Origin: Litorivita pollutaquae
Lineage (GTDB): Bacteria; Pseudomonadota; Alphaproteobacteria; Rhodobacterales; Rhodobacteraceae
Length of the DNA stretch: 64,000 nucleotides
NCBI RefSeq assembly: GCF_003205515.1
Contig: NZ_KZ826481.1
Coordinates: 290,660 to 354,659, forward strand
Direction: 5' to 3'
Below the pieces are notes generated by a model. That model was not told where the DNA came from. It did no database searches and saw only the letters and a program-made list of their open reading frames with translations. The position numbers and the translations under genes are program-made. Of this stretch, positions 45,624 to 54,119 are shown in pieces (position 1 is the first letter of the stretch; each line of letters starts with the position of its first letter).

Positions 45624-45928
45624 CACAGCGCCCCCATCACGGCTTGGTTGAAACCGAAGATCCGGCGCGTGCCGCCAACGGGGATCAATTGCACCTCGCG
45701 GCGCTGCCCCGGTTCAAACCGCACGGCGGTGCCGGCTGCGATATCGAGCCGCAAACCACGGGCCGCATCGCGGTCAAAATCAAGCGCGCCATTGGCCTCG
45801 GCAAAATGGTAATGGCTTCCGATTTGCACGGGGCGGTCCCCGGTATTGGCGACCATCAATGTGATGGCCTTTGCGCCGTCATTCAACATGATATCGCCAG
45901 AGGCGGGCAACAGTTCACCGGGTATCAT
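45623..45928 (-). CDS. ureB: Urease beta subunit
   Basis: UreB is a structural subunit of the urease trimer core, 101 residues. Family blocks are [40 protein letters not shown], and [20 protein letters not shown]. The ATG at 45928 is the family start; the frame continues to 46033 but the extra residues are not UreB-like. The ribosome binding site is weak (AGAAAGA), and a small ORF with a strong one ends just inside the ureB start, so ureB translation may depend on coupling. Confidence 0.96.
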   Translation of the reverse strand: MIPGELLPASGDIMLNDGAKAITLMVANTGDRPVQIGSHYHFAEANGALDFDRDAARGLRLDIAAGTAVRFEPGQRREVQLIPVGGTRRIFGFNQAVMGAL

Positions 45929-46061
45929 TTGGCGTCTTTCTGCGCGCGTGGCGCTGTTTGTCACAACAGGTCTCCAAATAGATCGAAGACTTTGTACGCG
46001 GGGCTGCAAGATGCAGAACATCGCGGATAACATTTCGGAATTTCGTCATGATTTCAGCCAC
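45915..46061 (-). CDS. Candidate 48-residue ORF between ureA and ureB
   Basis: A GTG at 46061 stands six bases after a perfect GGAGG and opens 48 codons ending with TGA at 45917-45915, fourteen bases inside ureB in another frame. The product starts [20 protein letters not shown], an amphipathic-looking helix, and ends in a basic tail with two adjacent cysteines. It fills the 158-base gap between ureA and ureB, where the other ure genes nearly touch. It could be a real small protein or a leader that couples ureA to ureB translation. I do not recognise it. Confidence 0.4.
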   Translation of the reverse strand: MAEIMTKFRNVIRDVLHLAAPRTKSSIYLETCCDKQRHARRKTPNDTR

Positions 46062-46086
46062 TTCAAACCTCCATTCGATATGTTCT

Positions 46087-46389
46087 TCACCTGATCGGAT
46101 TGTGCACAGTCACCAGCTTTGTTCCGTCGGGGAAGGTTGCTTCGACCTGCACTTCATGGATCATTTCGGGGATGCCCTCCATGCAATCAGCCGCGCCGAT
46201 GACCTGCGCCCCTGCCTGCATCAAATCGCCGACCGACCGGCCATCGCGCGCGCCCTCGACAACGAAATCGGTGATGATCGCAATGGCTTCGGGATGGTTC
46301 AATTTCACTCCGCGCGCGTGGCGGTTTCGTGCCACAATCGCGGCCATCGAGATCAGCAGTTTGTCTTTTTCACGGGGGGTCAATTGCAT
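46087..46389 (-). CDS. ureA: Urease gamma subunit
   Basis: UreA is the smallest structural subunit, exactly the usual 100 residues. It starts [20 protein letters not shown] and has [35 protein letters not shown] and [20 protein letters not shown]. The longer open frame to 46653 runs into ureD in another frame and is ignored. It starts four bases after the ureD stop, so it is coupled to ureD; ureB follows after the unexplained 158-base gap. Confidence 0.97.
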   Translation of the reverse strand: MQLTPREKDKLLISMAAIVARNRHARGVKLNHPEAIAIITDFVVEGARDGRSVGDLMQAGAQVIGAADCMEGIPEMIHEVQVEATFPDGTKLVTVHNPIR

Positions 46390-46393
46390 CGGG

Positions 46394-47203
46394 CTACAGC
46401 ATCCATGTCTTGGGCAAATCAGTCCCGCTGAGCTGCCGGATAGCAGGCAACAGCGGACGGCGAAGGTCAAAAGCGTCGGGGGCGAGCAACCGTGCAAACA
46501 GCAGGTTCTCGCGCAACATAGATGCGCCGCCGAACGGGCCAAGCGCCGCACGCAAAGGCGCAAGCTGCGCTTCGGCATCCGGGCCAACATAGAGCAAACT
46601 CGCAGTGGCCAGATGCCCCGCCAAAAGCGCCGGATGAGCACAGGTTCCAGCAAGATCCCCCTCCAGAAACAGGTTGTCCGCGAAGATCAATCGCCCGTTC
46701 TGACGCACGCGCCAGATGTCATGCAAGAGACCGGATCCGACCCGTTCGCCCATCGCCAAACGGCCAAGCGCCAGAGGCTCGACCGCCAAGAACCGTGCAT
46801 CAGAGGCCAAATCGACGGTGAACTGGCGGCGGGTGCGGGCCCCATCAAACATGATGGTTTCTTGCGGCACCCAATCAAGACGGGCGCCGCTTTCGACGGT
46901 CAAAGTCACGTCGAGACATCCGGTTTCTTCGGCCTTGGCGCGGTAAAGCCGTTCGGCGGCCTGCGAGGTCAATTGCAAATGGCTGTCTTGTCCCGCTGTT
47001 GCAGCGATCGACAACCGGTCGCCCCCGGTCACCCCGCCGGCCGTGTTCAAAAACACCGCTTGCAACATATGGGCGGCGCGCGATTGCGGGAACAAAAGTT
47101 TAAGCGCACCAGACGTGCGCAGATCGTCGATCCGTGCGGCCCCGCGCGCGCGTTTGCTACGCAAAACCGCCTGCCCTACGGCGCGCGGTTGTCGCGCCGC
47201 CAT
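46394..47203 (-). CDS. ureD: Urease accessory protein UreD
   Basis: UreD (UreH) scaffolds nickel insertion into urease with UreF and UreG. The ATG at 47203 gives 269 residues, the usual size, and a start ([20 protein letters not shown]) aligned with family N-termini. An upstream TTG at 47362 would add 53 residues, and neither start has a good ribosome binding site. Family blocks are [60 protein letters not shown] and the C-terminal [20 protein letters not shown]. It opens the first urease unit; folE2 ends 196 bases upstream on the same strand. Confidence 0.93.
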   Translation of the reverse strand: MAARQPRAVGQAVLRSKRARGAARIDDLRTSGALKLLFPQSRAAHMLQAVFLNTAGGVTGGDRLSIAATAGQDSHLQLTSQAAERLYRAKAEETGCLDVTLTVESGARLDWVPQETIMFDGARTRRQFTVDLASDARFLAVEPLALGRLAMGERVGSGLLHDIWRVRQNGRLIFADNLFLEGDLAGTCAHPALLAGHLATASLLYVGPDAEAQLAPLRAALGPFGGASMLRENLLFARLLAPDAFDLRRPLLPAIRQLSGTDLPKTWML

Positions 47204-47399
47204 GTCCGGTTCAACCCGACGCGCGGGCAAAATATGCGATTGAGCCGTGATGAGCCGATCCCCCGCGTGGCATCCCGTTTGCGACAACTGTGCGGCGAGA
47301 GCGTCGAGGATAAAAGAGCGGGCGGGCGCGCCGTTGACATTCCGGCGCGCAATCTTTTTCAAATGCCTAAAAAAGCATCAATACGCCATTTTTTGCGCC

Positions 47400-48494
47400 T
47401 CAACCGGTATGGTAAAGGCTGGCAAAAAGACGCGGATCATGGCTTTGGGCGGTAAATGTCGGCCCGCTGCACAGGATCGACACCGCATCATGGGAATGCA
47501 GCGATTCTTGGTGGCTGGCCACGACGCGGAAATCCCCGACGCGCGCATCGGATTGTAGCTGCTCGCAAAACAACCGCACCGCATCTTCGACAAAGATCGG
47601 ATTGGCCGCATTCAACTCGGCAAAAGCCTGTTCATCCTCGCGCTTCACCATAACCTGCGTTTCGGTCGGCACGGCGGTGCGGGCCCGATCAATCAGGTCC
47701 TCGAACCAAAGATATTCGCCCTCTTTAATCTCCACGGAAATCCGCGCCACAGAGCGCTGCGAATGTGGCGTCGCCAATTGTCCGCGGGTGGCACGGGCGT
47801 GTTCGGACAACTCCAAAGAGCAGGGGCAGGTCGAACTATAGACATAGTCGAGATGCAGGTATTTGCAGCGAACGCCGCCGGTTTCGACCAGCTCGAGCGC
47901 AAGGTCGTAATATTGATACCCCTCGAGCCCGGAGCGCAAAGACGGGCGTTTCACCGGATAGGAGAGCCGCATCAGAATCCGCGCATCGAAACTGTCGAGA
48001 TCGGACTTATAGTCGTCCAAAGCGGCCTCTATCACTTCGAAACTAAAGGTTTTTTCGGCATGCTTGTAAAACGACCGCATGATCCGGGACATATTGATGC
48101 CCTTCTTTTCGGCCTCAAGGCTGACCGTGCCAGTCACGGAAGTTTCGAGCCGCTGTTCGCCACCATCACGGGAGTGAAAAGCGACCGGCAGGCGAAAATT
48201 GGAAATGCCGACATGTTGGATCTGTGCGGCGGCGCCGCGAATCAAACTGGAGGGACCGTTTTGCAAATCAGGCAACGTGGCACGATAGGCATCATCGACC
48301 GCAAAATCTTGTGGATACTCGCGCGAGAATTCTGGATAGGTCGCCGGGGCGATGACATCGGCGATCTGCTCCGAAAGCGCGGCGCGCTCTGCGTCCGAGG
48401 CCGTGTCTGCAAAGGCACGCAGTGTATCAAGTGCGCGCGCAGCAGCGTTGCTATCCTGCCCGTCTGCGGGTGGAGTCGTGACATATATATTCAT
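47400..48494 (-). CDS. folE2: GTP cyclohydrolase FolE2 (type IB)
   Basis: FolE2 makes dihydroneopterin triphosphate from GTP, the first step of folate synthesis, and replaces zinc-dependent FolE under metal limitation in many bacteria. The 364-residue protein has the metal-site cysteine block YSSTCPCSLELSEHARATRG and HSQRSVARISVEIKE, plus SVTGTVSLEAEKKGINMSRI. The ATG at 48494 (MNIYVTTPPADGQD) is chosen over 48569. It lies between metZ and the urease genes. A short palindrome (GTAA-N4-TTAC at 48533-48544) precedes it; whether it binds a metal regulator such as Zur is not known. Confidence 0.94.
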   Translation of the reverse strand: MNIYVTTPPADGQDSNAAARALDTLRAFADTASDAERAALSEQIADVIAPATYPEFSREYPQDFAVDDAYRATLPDLQNGPSSLIRGAAAQIQHVGISNFRLPVAFHSRDGGEQRLETSVTGTVSLEAEKKGINMSRIMRSFYKHAEKTFSFEVIEAALDDYKSDLDSFDARILMRLSYPVKRPSLRSGLEGYQYYDLALELVETGGVRCKYLHLDYVYSSTCPCSLELSEHARATRGQLATPHSQRSVARISVEIKEGEYLWFEDLIDRARTAVPTETQVMVKREDEQAFAELNAANPIFVEDAVRLFCEQLQSDARVGDFRVVASHQESLHSHDAVSILCSGPTFTAQSHDPRLFASLYHTG

Positions 48495-48641
48495 TCGTAT
48501 TGGCCCCTTCGGTCCCATGGCACAGCCTATATGTAAGGCTTTACGCGGTTCTTTTCCAACCACTTGCATAAAATACGAACGAAAATTGATATCGGATCAC
48601 TCTGTCGCGCCGCGCGGTGCGAGGCGCGATAAGAGCAAAAC

Positions 48642-48679
48642 AAAGAGGCCCACCGCAAATTCTGTGCGGCGGACCCTTT
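48642..48679 (-). terminator. Intrinsic terminator of metZ
   Basis: On the minus strand AAAGGGTCCGCCGCA pairs with TGCGGTGGGCCTCTTT (two G-T pairs and one bulge) and is followed by GTTTTGC. It lies 36 bases after the metZ stop and separates metZ from folE2. Confidence 0.75.
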
Positions 48680-48714
48680 GGCCGCGCGACAACACCGTGA
48701 CCCGTTGTGCCCCC

Positions 48715-49911
48715 TCAGACCTGCGCCAGCGCCTGCATTAGATCGGCAATCAAATCGTCAACATCCTCAAGCCCGACAGACAGACGCACAAGACCATCGG
48801 TGATGCCAAGCATATCCTTTTGCGTTTGCGGAAGGCGTTGATGCGTGGTGGTCGCCGGATGGGTAGCGATGGATTTTGCATCTGCGAAGTTGTTGGAAAT
48901 AATGATGATTTCCAAGGCATCCAGAAAACGGAAGCAGGCGTCTTTGCCGCCTTTCACCTCGATGGTCAGCACGGTGCCGGCAGCCTCGGCCTGCGCCCGT
49001 GCCAGCGCGTGCTGCGGATGGTCCTCATGCGTGGGGTAACGCACCGCAGACAATTTAGGGTGGCCAGACAGAGCCTTGGCAACGCTCAACGTCGCAGCCG
49101 CCTGTGCGCGCACACGCAACTCCAAGGTTTCAAGCGCCTTAAGGTGCGTCCATGCGGTGAAGGGATTCATCGCGCCACCGGTGTGCTTCATATAGGCTTC
49201 GACAGGGCCGCGAATGATGTCGCGCGGCCCGCAGATCACCCCGCCAAGCATCCGCCCCTGCCCGTCCACATGTTTGGTGGTCGAGACAATCGACAGGTCC
49301 GCACCGCAGGCCTGCGCATAAGAAAACACCGGCGTTGCCATCGCATCATCCACAAGAACCAGCGCATCATGCGCATGGGCAACATCGCAAACATGTTTCA
49401 AATCAATAACTTCAAGCGTCGGGTTGGAAATCGCCTCCAAGAAGACCAAGGTGGTATCGTCCGTGATCGCCGCATCCCATGCGGCATTGTCCGTGCCATC
49501 CACAAGGACAATATTGACGCCGAAACGGCCGAGGATATCTTCAAGCACATAGAGGCAGGAGCCAAACAAAGCCCGCGATGCGACAACCGTATCGCCGGAT
49601 TTAAGCAATGCCATCAACGCGCCATTGACCGCCGCCATGCCCGATGCACAGGCGAAGCCGTCTTCATATCCAAGATAGCCGGAGATCCGGTCTTCGAACA
49701 TGCGCATGGTCGGATTACCATATCGGGCATAGATGAATTCGTCTTCGCCCGCCGCCACGAACCGCGCCTCCGCCGCAGCGGCGGTGTCATAAACAAACCC
49801 CTGGGTCAAAAAGACGCTTTCGCTAACCTCGTTATACTGCGACCGGCGGGTGCCGCCATGCACCAATTTGGTGCGATTTTTCCAGCTGCTTTGCTCTGCC
49901 TTATCGGCCAT
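48715..49911 (-). CDS. metZ: O-succinylhomoserine sulfhydrylase
   Basis: MetZ makes homocysteine directly from O-succinylhomoserine and sulfide, a methionine route. The 398-residue PLP enzyme has the cofactor lysine in VSTTKHVDGQGRMLGGVICG, the YARYGNPTMRMFEDRISGYL substrate-loop block, FACASGMAAVNGALMALLKSG and the C-terminal IISNNFADAKSIATHPATTT, then LVRLSVGLEDVDDLIADL. The ATG at 49911 has GGAG upstream. A SAM-II riboswitch starts about 90 bases upstream, which directly ties the gene to S-adenosylmethionine levels and supports the methionine assignment. Confidence 0.95.
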   Translation of the reverse strand: MADKAEQSSWKNRTKLVHGGTRRSQYNEVSESVFLTQGFVYDTAAAAEARFVAAGEDEFIYARYGNPTMRMFEDRISGYLGYEDGFACASGMAAVNGALMALLKSGDTVVASRALFGSCLYVLEDILGRFGVNIVLVDGTDNAAWDAAITDDTTLVFLEAISNPTLEVIDLKHVCDVAHAHDALVLVDDAMATPVFSYAQACGADLSIVSTTKHVDGQGRMLGGVICGPRDIIRGPVEAYMKHTGGAMNPFTAWTHLKALETLELRVRAQAAATLSVAKALSGHPKLSAVRYPTHEDHPQHALARAQAEAAGTVLTIEVKGGKDACFRFLDALEIIIISNNFADAKSIATHPATTTHQRLPQTQKDMLGITDGLVRLSVGLEDVDDLIADLMQALAQV

Positions 49912-49997
49912 GACGCTCTCCATTCGCGGCGGGCCTGTCGAGGGGCGGCCCACAAAAACCCCAAACGCGGGTCAGGAGAAAGGAAAGTCCTCTGGCT

Positions 49998-50068
49998 GAC
50001 CTCTTTAGCGGTGTTTCAAAGGGTCCCTGCCCTCCTGCGGCCCGCAATCCGGTAACAAATCGCCGCGA
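49998..50068 (-). promoter_or_regulatory. SAM-II riboswitch in the metZ leader
   Basis: Read on the minus strand, the leader contains GGCGATTTGTTACCGGATTG and CGGGCCGC, then after a variable part AAACACCGCTAAAGAGG. GATTTnTTACCGGATTGC and GCTAAAGnGG are the conserved cores of the SAM-II aptamer, an alphaproteobacterial pseudoknot class found before methionine genes. High SAM should lower metZ expression. The start codon lies about 90 bases further on, behind a short GGGCC/GGCCC hairpin, which may be the expression platform. Confidence 0.85.
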
Positions 50069-50308
50069 TACGGGTGTCATAAAAGGCTTTGGCCCCTGCG
50101 TCAATTGGCCAAACCGCTGCCGGAAACCCCTGCCCAGCGGGCGATCAATGGCGCGGGTTTTGCCTATTTCCGCACCCGCATCGAAAGAGGATAGGGAGGA
50201 TCCCTAACGACCTATGCCATGGTCCGTCACGGTTCTTTAACTGCCGTTTCATGGCGGCGTCATATGTCTATGGGAAATAAGCGCCACAAGATATAGTGGG
50301 GGCATGGC

Positions 50309-51232
50309 ATGAGCCTATTGCGCATCAACAGCAGCGATCACGGGCTGGAGCTCCATCGCAGCGCCCAGCAGGCAGGCGCCGCTCTTGGCTTTGCGGCGCG
50401 GCAGATGCGCGGCACTGCACCCGTGGTCTTCATGGTCCACGGCTACAAATTCGCCCCTGCCGATCCGCGCCATTGCCCGCATGATCATATCTTCAGCACC
50501 CGGCAGGACCATCCCTGTTGGAAGGCTATGAGTTGGCCGCGCGGATTGGGTGCAACAGCGCCCGAGGCGCAGATGCTTGGCATTGCCTTTGGTTGGCCGG
50601 CGCGCGGCAGCTTGCGCCGTGCCTATGCCCGCGCGCAGGTCGCCGGACAGGATTTGGCCGAAGCGGTGCGGATTGTGCGCCGCGCCGCACCCGAGCGGCC
50701 GGTTCATATCCTGACCCATTCGTTGGGCGCCCGTGTCGCCTTTTCGGCGCTGTCCGCATTGGAGGCGGGCGATATTTGCAGGGTGGTGATGCTCACGGCG
50801 GCGGAATTCACCGGCGCGGCCCGCACTGCGGCGACCACGCCCTGCGGGCGGGCCACCGAAATGTTGCATATCACCAGCCGCGAAAATGCGCTGTTTGATC
50901 ACCTGCTGCGCTGGGGCATGAAGCCGCCTGCACCACGGGATTTGCCGATGGGCTTGGGCGGTAGTGTCGCCCAAAATGTGGCGCAGATCCATTTGCATCA
51001 TGGCGCTGTTTTGCACCGGCTGGCCACGATGGGTTATCCGATCGCGGATCCCGCACGGCGGGTGTGTCATTGGTCGGTCTATCTTCGTGAGGGGGTTTGG
51101 CCGTTTTATCGCGCTCTGGTCGAAACACCGGATCAACTGCCGTTCGGGGTTTTGCGCGGGCTTGAGCATCTTGGCGCTGCCCCTGCGGCCCCGGTGCCCG
51201 GCATCACTGGGCCACATCACCTCCCCGTGTAA
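50309..51232 (+). CDS. Alpha/beta-hydrolase family protein (DUF900-like)
   Basis: This 307-residue protein has an alpha/beta-hydrolase core: the oxyanion strand-turn GTAPVVFMVHGYKFAPADPR and the nucleophile elbow HILTHSLGARVAF (Ser in THSLG). Later His residues could complete a triad (IHLHHGAVL). The layout resembles DUF900/esterase-like proteins of Rhodobacterales. No signal peptide is evident, so it is probably cytoplasmic. The substrate is unknown. GTGGGGG precedes the ATG at 50309. The 200-base gap to the metZ leader has no other gene. Confidence 0.75.
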   Translation: MSLLRINSSDHGLELHRSAQQAGAALGFAARQMRGTAPVVFMVHGYKFAPADPRHCPHDHIFSTRQDHPCWKAMSWPRGLGATAPEAQMLGIAFGWPARGSLRRAYARAQVAGQDLAEAVRIVRRAAPERPVHILTHSLGARVAFSALSALEAGDICRVVMLTAAEFTGAARTAATTPCGRATEMLHITSRENALFDHLLRWGMKPPAPRDLPMGLGGSVAQNVAQIHLHHGAVLHRLATMGYPIADPARRVCHWSVYLREGVWPFYRALVETPDQLPFGVLRGLEHLGAAPAAPVPGITGPHHLPV

Positions 51233-51299
51233 TGTGGAAGCTTCGCATTGAAATCCCCTGAAGATCAGCCATGTTACCCGAGCAGTAGGGAGACATAGC

Positions 51300-52001
51300 A
51301 TGACCATCGAACTTTATTATTGGCCGACGCCGAACGGTTGGAAAATCGCAATCGCTTTGGAGGAAATGGGCCTACCTTATAACGTCAATCTGGTGAACAT
51401 CGGTGCGGGCGAGCAATTCGAGCCAGAGTTTTTGAAGATCTCGCCCAACAACCGGATGCCGGCGCTTGTCGATCCGGACGGGCCAGACGGGGCGCCGATC
51501 TCGGTGTTTGAAAGCGGCGCGATCTTGCAATATCTGGCCCGCAAAACCGGTCAATTCGGCGGCAGCAACGAACGCGAGCGCGTCGCCGTCGAAGAATGGC
51601 TCATGTGGCAGATGGGCGGGCTTGGCCCGATGGCCGGACAGGCGCATCACTTCCTCAAATATGCCCCCGCGATGGAACCGCCGAACGATTTGCCCTATGC
51701 CAAAGACCGCTATCGCAACGAGGTTGGCCGTTTGCACAGTGTCTTGGACAAGAGGTTGGCGGAGAACGAATATGTCGCCGGTGATTTCTACTCTATCGCG
51801 GATATGGCGATCTGGCCCTGGGCGATTTTGTGGGAAGGGCAGCAACAAGATATCACGGACAAACCGCATATGAAACGCTGGCTCGATCAGGTCGGCGCGC
51901 GCAAGGCGGTGCAAACCGGCAAAGAATTGGCAGCAGAGCGGCGCGCCAATATCGAAGACAGCAAGAACGCGCAAAAGGTTCTATTCGGTCAAAAAGGCTG
52001 A
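51300..52001 (+). CDS. Glutathione S-transferase family protein (YfcG/YghU-like)
   Basis: This 233-residue protein has the thioredoxin-like N-terminal GST domain (ELYYWPTPNGWKIAIALEEM, glutathione-site PNNRMPALVDPDGPDGAPIS and ESGAILQYLARKTG) and an all-helical C-terminal domain (YVAGDFYSIADMAIWPWAIL). The TPNGWKI start is typical of the disulfide-reducing YfcG/YghU (Nu-class) group, which uses glutathione with a Thr/Asn rather than Ser/Tyr. GGGAG precedes the ATG at 51300. It is separated by 67 bases from the hydrolase gene and may be cotranscribed. A strong terminator follows. Confidence 0.9.
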   Translation: MTIELYYWPTPNGWKIAIALEEMGLPYNVNLVNIGAGEQFEPEFLKISPNNRMPALVDPDGPDGAPISVFESGAILQYLARKTGQFGGSNERERVAVEEWLMWQMGGLGPMAGQAHHFLKYAPAMEPPNDLPYAKDRYRNEVGRLHSVLDKRLAENEYVAGDFYSIADMAIWPWAILWEGQQQDITDKPHMKRWLDQVGARKAVQTGKELAAERRANIEDSKNAQKVLFGQKG

Positions 52002-52032
52002 CACCGCCGCGCCGCTCCCAATCGCAGATAAC

Positions 52033-52067
52033 ACCAAAGGCCGCCCTCTTATCGGGTGGCCTTTGGT
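52033..52067. terminator. Bidirectional terminator between the GST gene and yciB
   Basis: ACCAAAGGCCGCCC at 52033-52046 and GGGTGGCCTTTGGT at 52054-52067 form a fourteen-pair stem with one G-T pair and a seven-base loop. It sits between convergent genes. Confidence 0.82.
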
Positions 52068-52106
52068 CTGTCTACTCGCCGGGGCTGTGCTGCGGGCCAT
52101 ACCTGC

Positions 52107-52715
52107 TTAGGCGCCGTCGTCTTCCTCGATACCATGGCGGCGCATCACCCCGCCTTGGGTGATGAAGAATATAAACACCGCAGCCGTCAGACCAAATGTT
52201 TTGAAATAAACCCAGTGCTCGGTCGAAAAATTCCGCCAGATCACCTCGTTGAGCAGCGCAAGGCCAAAGAAGAACCCCGTTAAACGCCGCGTCAGGATCA
52301 TCCAGCCCTCATATTCGAGCGGCATCATCTCTTCCATCACCAGTTTCAGGTAACTTTGTCCGCGCAGCAGGCCAAATCCCAAAACCGCCGCGAACAGCAA
52401 ATAGATCATCGTCGGTTTCATTTTGAAGAACCGTTCGTCGTTAAACCACACGGACAGACCGCCCATCACGGTGATCAAGATCGCGGTGATCACCTGCATT
52501 TGCGACAGTTTTCCGGTCAACTTCCACAAGATCGCGGTCGAGGCGAGGATCAGCGGGATGAAGCATGCGGTGACGACGATAAAGCCTTCATACTCGGTGC
52601 CGCCGATGGTGAACATGCGGTCCTTGAGCTTGATATAGGCGGCGAAAAACAACACGATCGGGCCGATGTCGAGGCTCAGTTTGAGAAAAGGGTTGATCTC
52701 GCGGGGGTCTGCCAT
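52107..52715 (-). CDS. YciB-family inner-membrane protein (septation/IspZ)
   Basis: This is a 202-residue polytopic protein with about five or six helices, matching YciB/IspZ: NPFLKLSLDIGPIVLFFAAY at the N-terminus, NDERFFKMKPTMIYLLFAAV and the conserved WRNFSTEHWVYFKTFG segment, and a helical end. YciB is linked to septation and envelope synthesis in enterobacteria. It is on the minus strand just downstream of an EamA-type transporter gene (14 bases), which is an uncommon but close neighbour, so an operon with ftsY-side genes is likely. Function is by family only. Confidence 0.88.
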   Translation of the reverse strand: MADPREINPFLKLSLDIGPIVLFFAAYIKLKDRMFTIGGTEYEGFIVVTACFIPLILASTAILWKLTGKLSQMQVITAILITVMGGLSVWFNDERFFKMKPTMIYLLFAAVLGFGLLRGQSYLKLVMEEMMPLEYEGWMILTRRLTGFFFGLALLNEVIWRNFSTEHWVYFKTFGLTAAVFIFFITQGGVMRRHGIEEDDGA

Positions 52716-52729
52716 GTCGGGTCTCCTGC

Positions 52730-53638
52730 CTATGCGCCCATCTCAACTATCACAGCGCCCACCGCAATCAATGCCATAAGGGCAATGCGGCGGGGGCCAA
52801 CCGTCTCTTTGAGCACAAGCCAGCCGATCAGCGCCGCAAACACCGCCGATGTTTCGCGTAAAACGGCGGCCTCGCCAACCTTATCCAAGCGGGTCGCCAA
52901 CATGATCGAGCCGAAAGAGAAAAACGCCACGATGGCACCGGCAAAGCCCCGCACAAACAACGGGCCAAGTGTCGGGCGCAGGGCCGGCGTCATCGCCCGG
53001 TAGCGCAGCAAAGCCACCGGCGGCATTGCGACGGAATCAACCACAAAATACCACGCAAGGAAGGTGAAAGGATCGGGAGAAAGGCGAATGCCATACGCGT
53101 CATAAGTGGTGTAGAGCGCGACGAAAAATCCGGTTGCCACGGCCAATATAAGCGCCGCGCCGAGCGTGTCGCGCGCCACTTCGAGGTGGCGTAAATTATA
53201 AACCGCAAGGCCGAAGATCGCCGAAACCAGAACCCCGACCCCGAGCCACTGCACCGCTGTGAAAACTTCGCCAAACAAAAAGCCCGCGCCGATCACCGTG
53301 AACAGAGGCCCGGTGCCACGCACCACCGGATAGACCACCGTATAAGCGCCCTTGGTATAGGCCAGCGCCTGCAAAACCTTATAGCCAAGATGTATCAAAA
53401 AGGCGCCTGCCAGAACCGGCCAGAGGTTGGCCTCGGGCCAAGGCACCACAAACAAGGCAAAGGGCAGCGCCATCATCCCGTAGCAAAAATCAATCACCCC
53501 ACGGCTGAGCCACGGATCGTGCCGCCCCTTTTGCAAGGCTCCGAACACGGCATGCAAGAATGCGGCTGACAACGCGAGGACCAATGCAAGGTCATGCCCC
53601 GCCTCAGTCCCTTCCAGCGAAATCAGCCAGTCACTCAT
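52730..53638 (-). CDS. EamA/DMT-family transporter
   Basis: This 302-residue protein has ten hydrophobic helices in two five-helix halves, each of EamA (drug/metabolite transporter) type. Visible are ALSAAFLHAVFGALQKGRHD, FLIHLGYKVLQALAYTKGAY followed by TVVYPVVRGTGPLFTVIGAG, and a second half ending AVFAALIGWLVLKETVGPRR. The PVxRGTGPLFT and ETxxAVFxALxGxLxLKE signatures are the usual ones. It probably exports an amino acid or metabolite; no substrate can be read. It ends 14 bases before yciB and begins 43 bases after the small gene upstream. Confidence 0.88.
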   Translation of the reverse strand: MSDWLISLEGTEAGHDLALVLALSAAFLHAVFGALQKGRHDPWLSRGVIDFCYGMMALPFALFVVPWPEANLWPVLAGAFLIHLGYKVLQALAYTKGAYTVVYPVVRGTGPLFTVIGAGFLFGEVFTAVQWLGVGVLVSAIFGLAVYNLRHLEVARDTLGAALILAVATGFFVALYTTYDAYGIRLSPDPFTFLAWYFVVDSVAMPPVALLRYRAMTPALRPTLGPLFVRGFAGAIVAFFSFGSIMLATRLDKVGEAAVLRETSAVFAALIGWLVLKETVGPRRIALMALIAVGAVIVEMGA

Positions 53639-53681
53639 GCCCGCGCCTGCTCACATCGCGCCGCGCGCATTTTGGCGAGGC

Positions 53682-54119
53682 TCACGCACACAGCCGCAGC
53701 GCCGAAGGATCGCGCAACCGCGCCGCCACGGGCGATATATCCACCCGCCGCCCGTCATGGGTCAGGATTTCTTCGCCTGCTTCGGCCAGATAAGCATATT
53801 GCTCGATCAACTCGGCCTGGATCGCATCAATAAGAAACGCGCTCCGATAAGCACGGCGCAGCGCCAGATCATAGATTTTCGGCAAGGCACCCGCGACGTC
53901 CTGATCCCACACAAGGCGACCAAAACCGACCAATTCCTCGCCGTCCATCAAAGCGCATTCCGAGAACAGGCACCGCTCTTCGGTCCATGTTTCATCGGCC
54001 TCCGACGGCACAAGCCGCGCCTCGTCGATGAGGTCTTGCACCGCATCATACATCGTCAAAGCATCAAGCCCCGCAGGCGTTGTCGCGTGCAGGTTCAAAG
54101 TATCACAGAGTTCAAGCAT
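53682..54119 (-). CDS. Small protein of unknown function overlapping the ftsY end
   Basis: This 145-residue, acidic protein has no recognised motif. It contains MYDAVQDLIDEARLVPSEAD, LMDGEELVGFGRLVWDQDVA, YRSAFLIDAIQAELIEQYAY and ends with RVDISPVAARLRDPSALRLC. The ATG at 54119 overlaps the ftsY stop by eight bases, a sign of coupling (a TTG at 54122 is the alternative start). It sits between ftsY and the EamA gene on the same strand. A link to membrane-protein targeting is possible from the neighbour but not indicated by sequence. Confidence 0.68.
   Translation of the reverse strand: MLELCDTLNLHATTPAGLDALTMYDAVQDLIDEARLVPSEADETWTEERCLFSECALMDGEELVGFGRLVWDQDVAGALPKIYDLALRRAYRSAFLIDAIQAELIEQYAYLAEAGEEILTHDGRRVDISPVAARLRDPSALRLCA

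Noticed and set aside
45929-46033. N-terminal extension of UreB
   Set aside because: UreB proteins start MIPGE; the extra residues look unrelated and overlap the better-supported small ORF.
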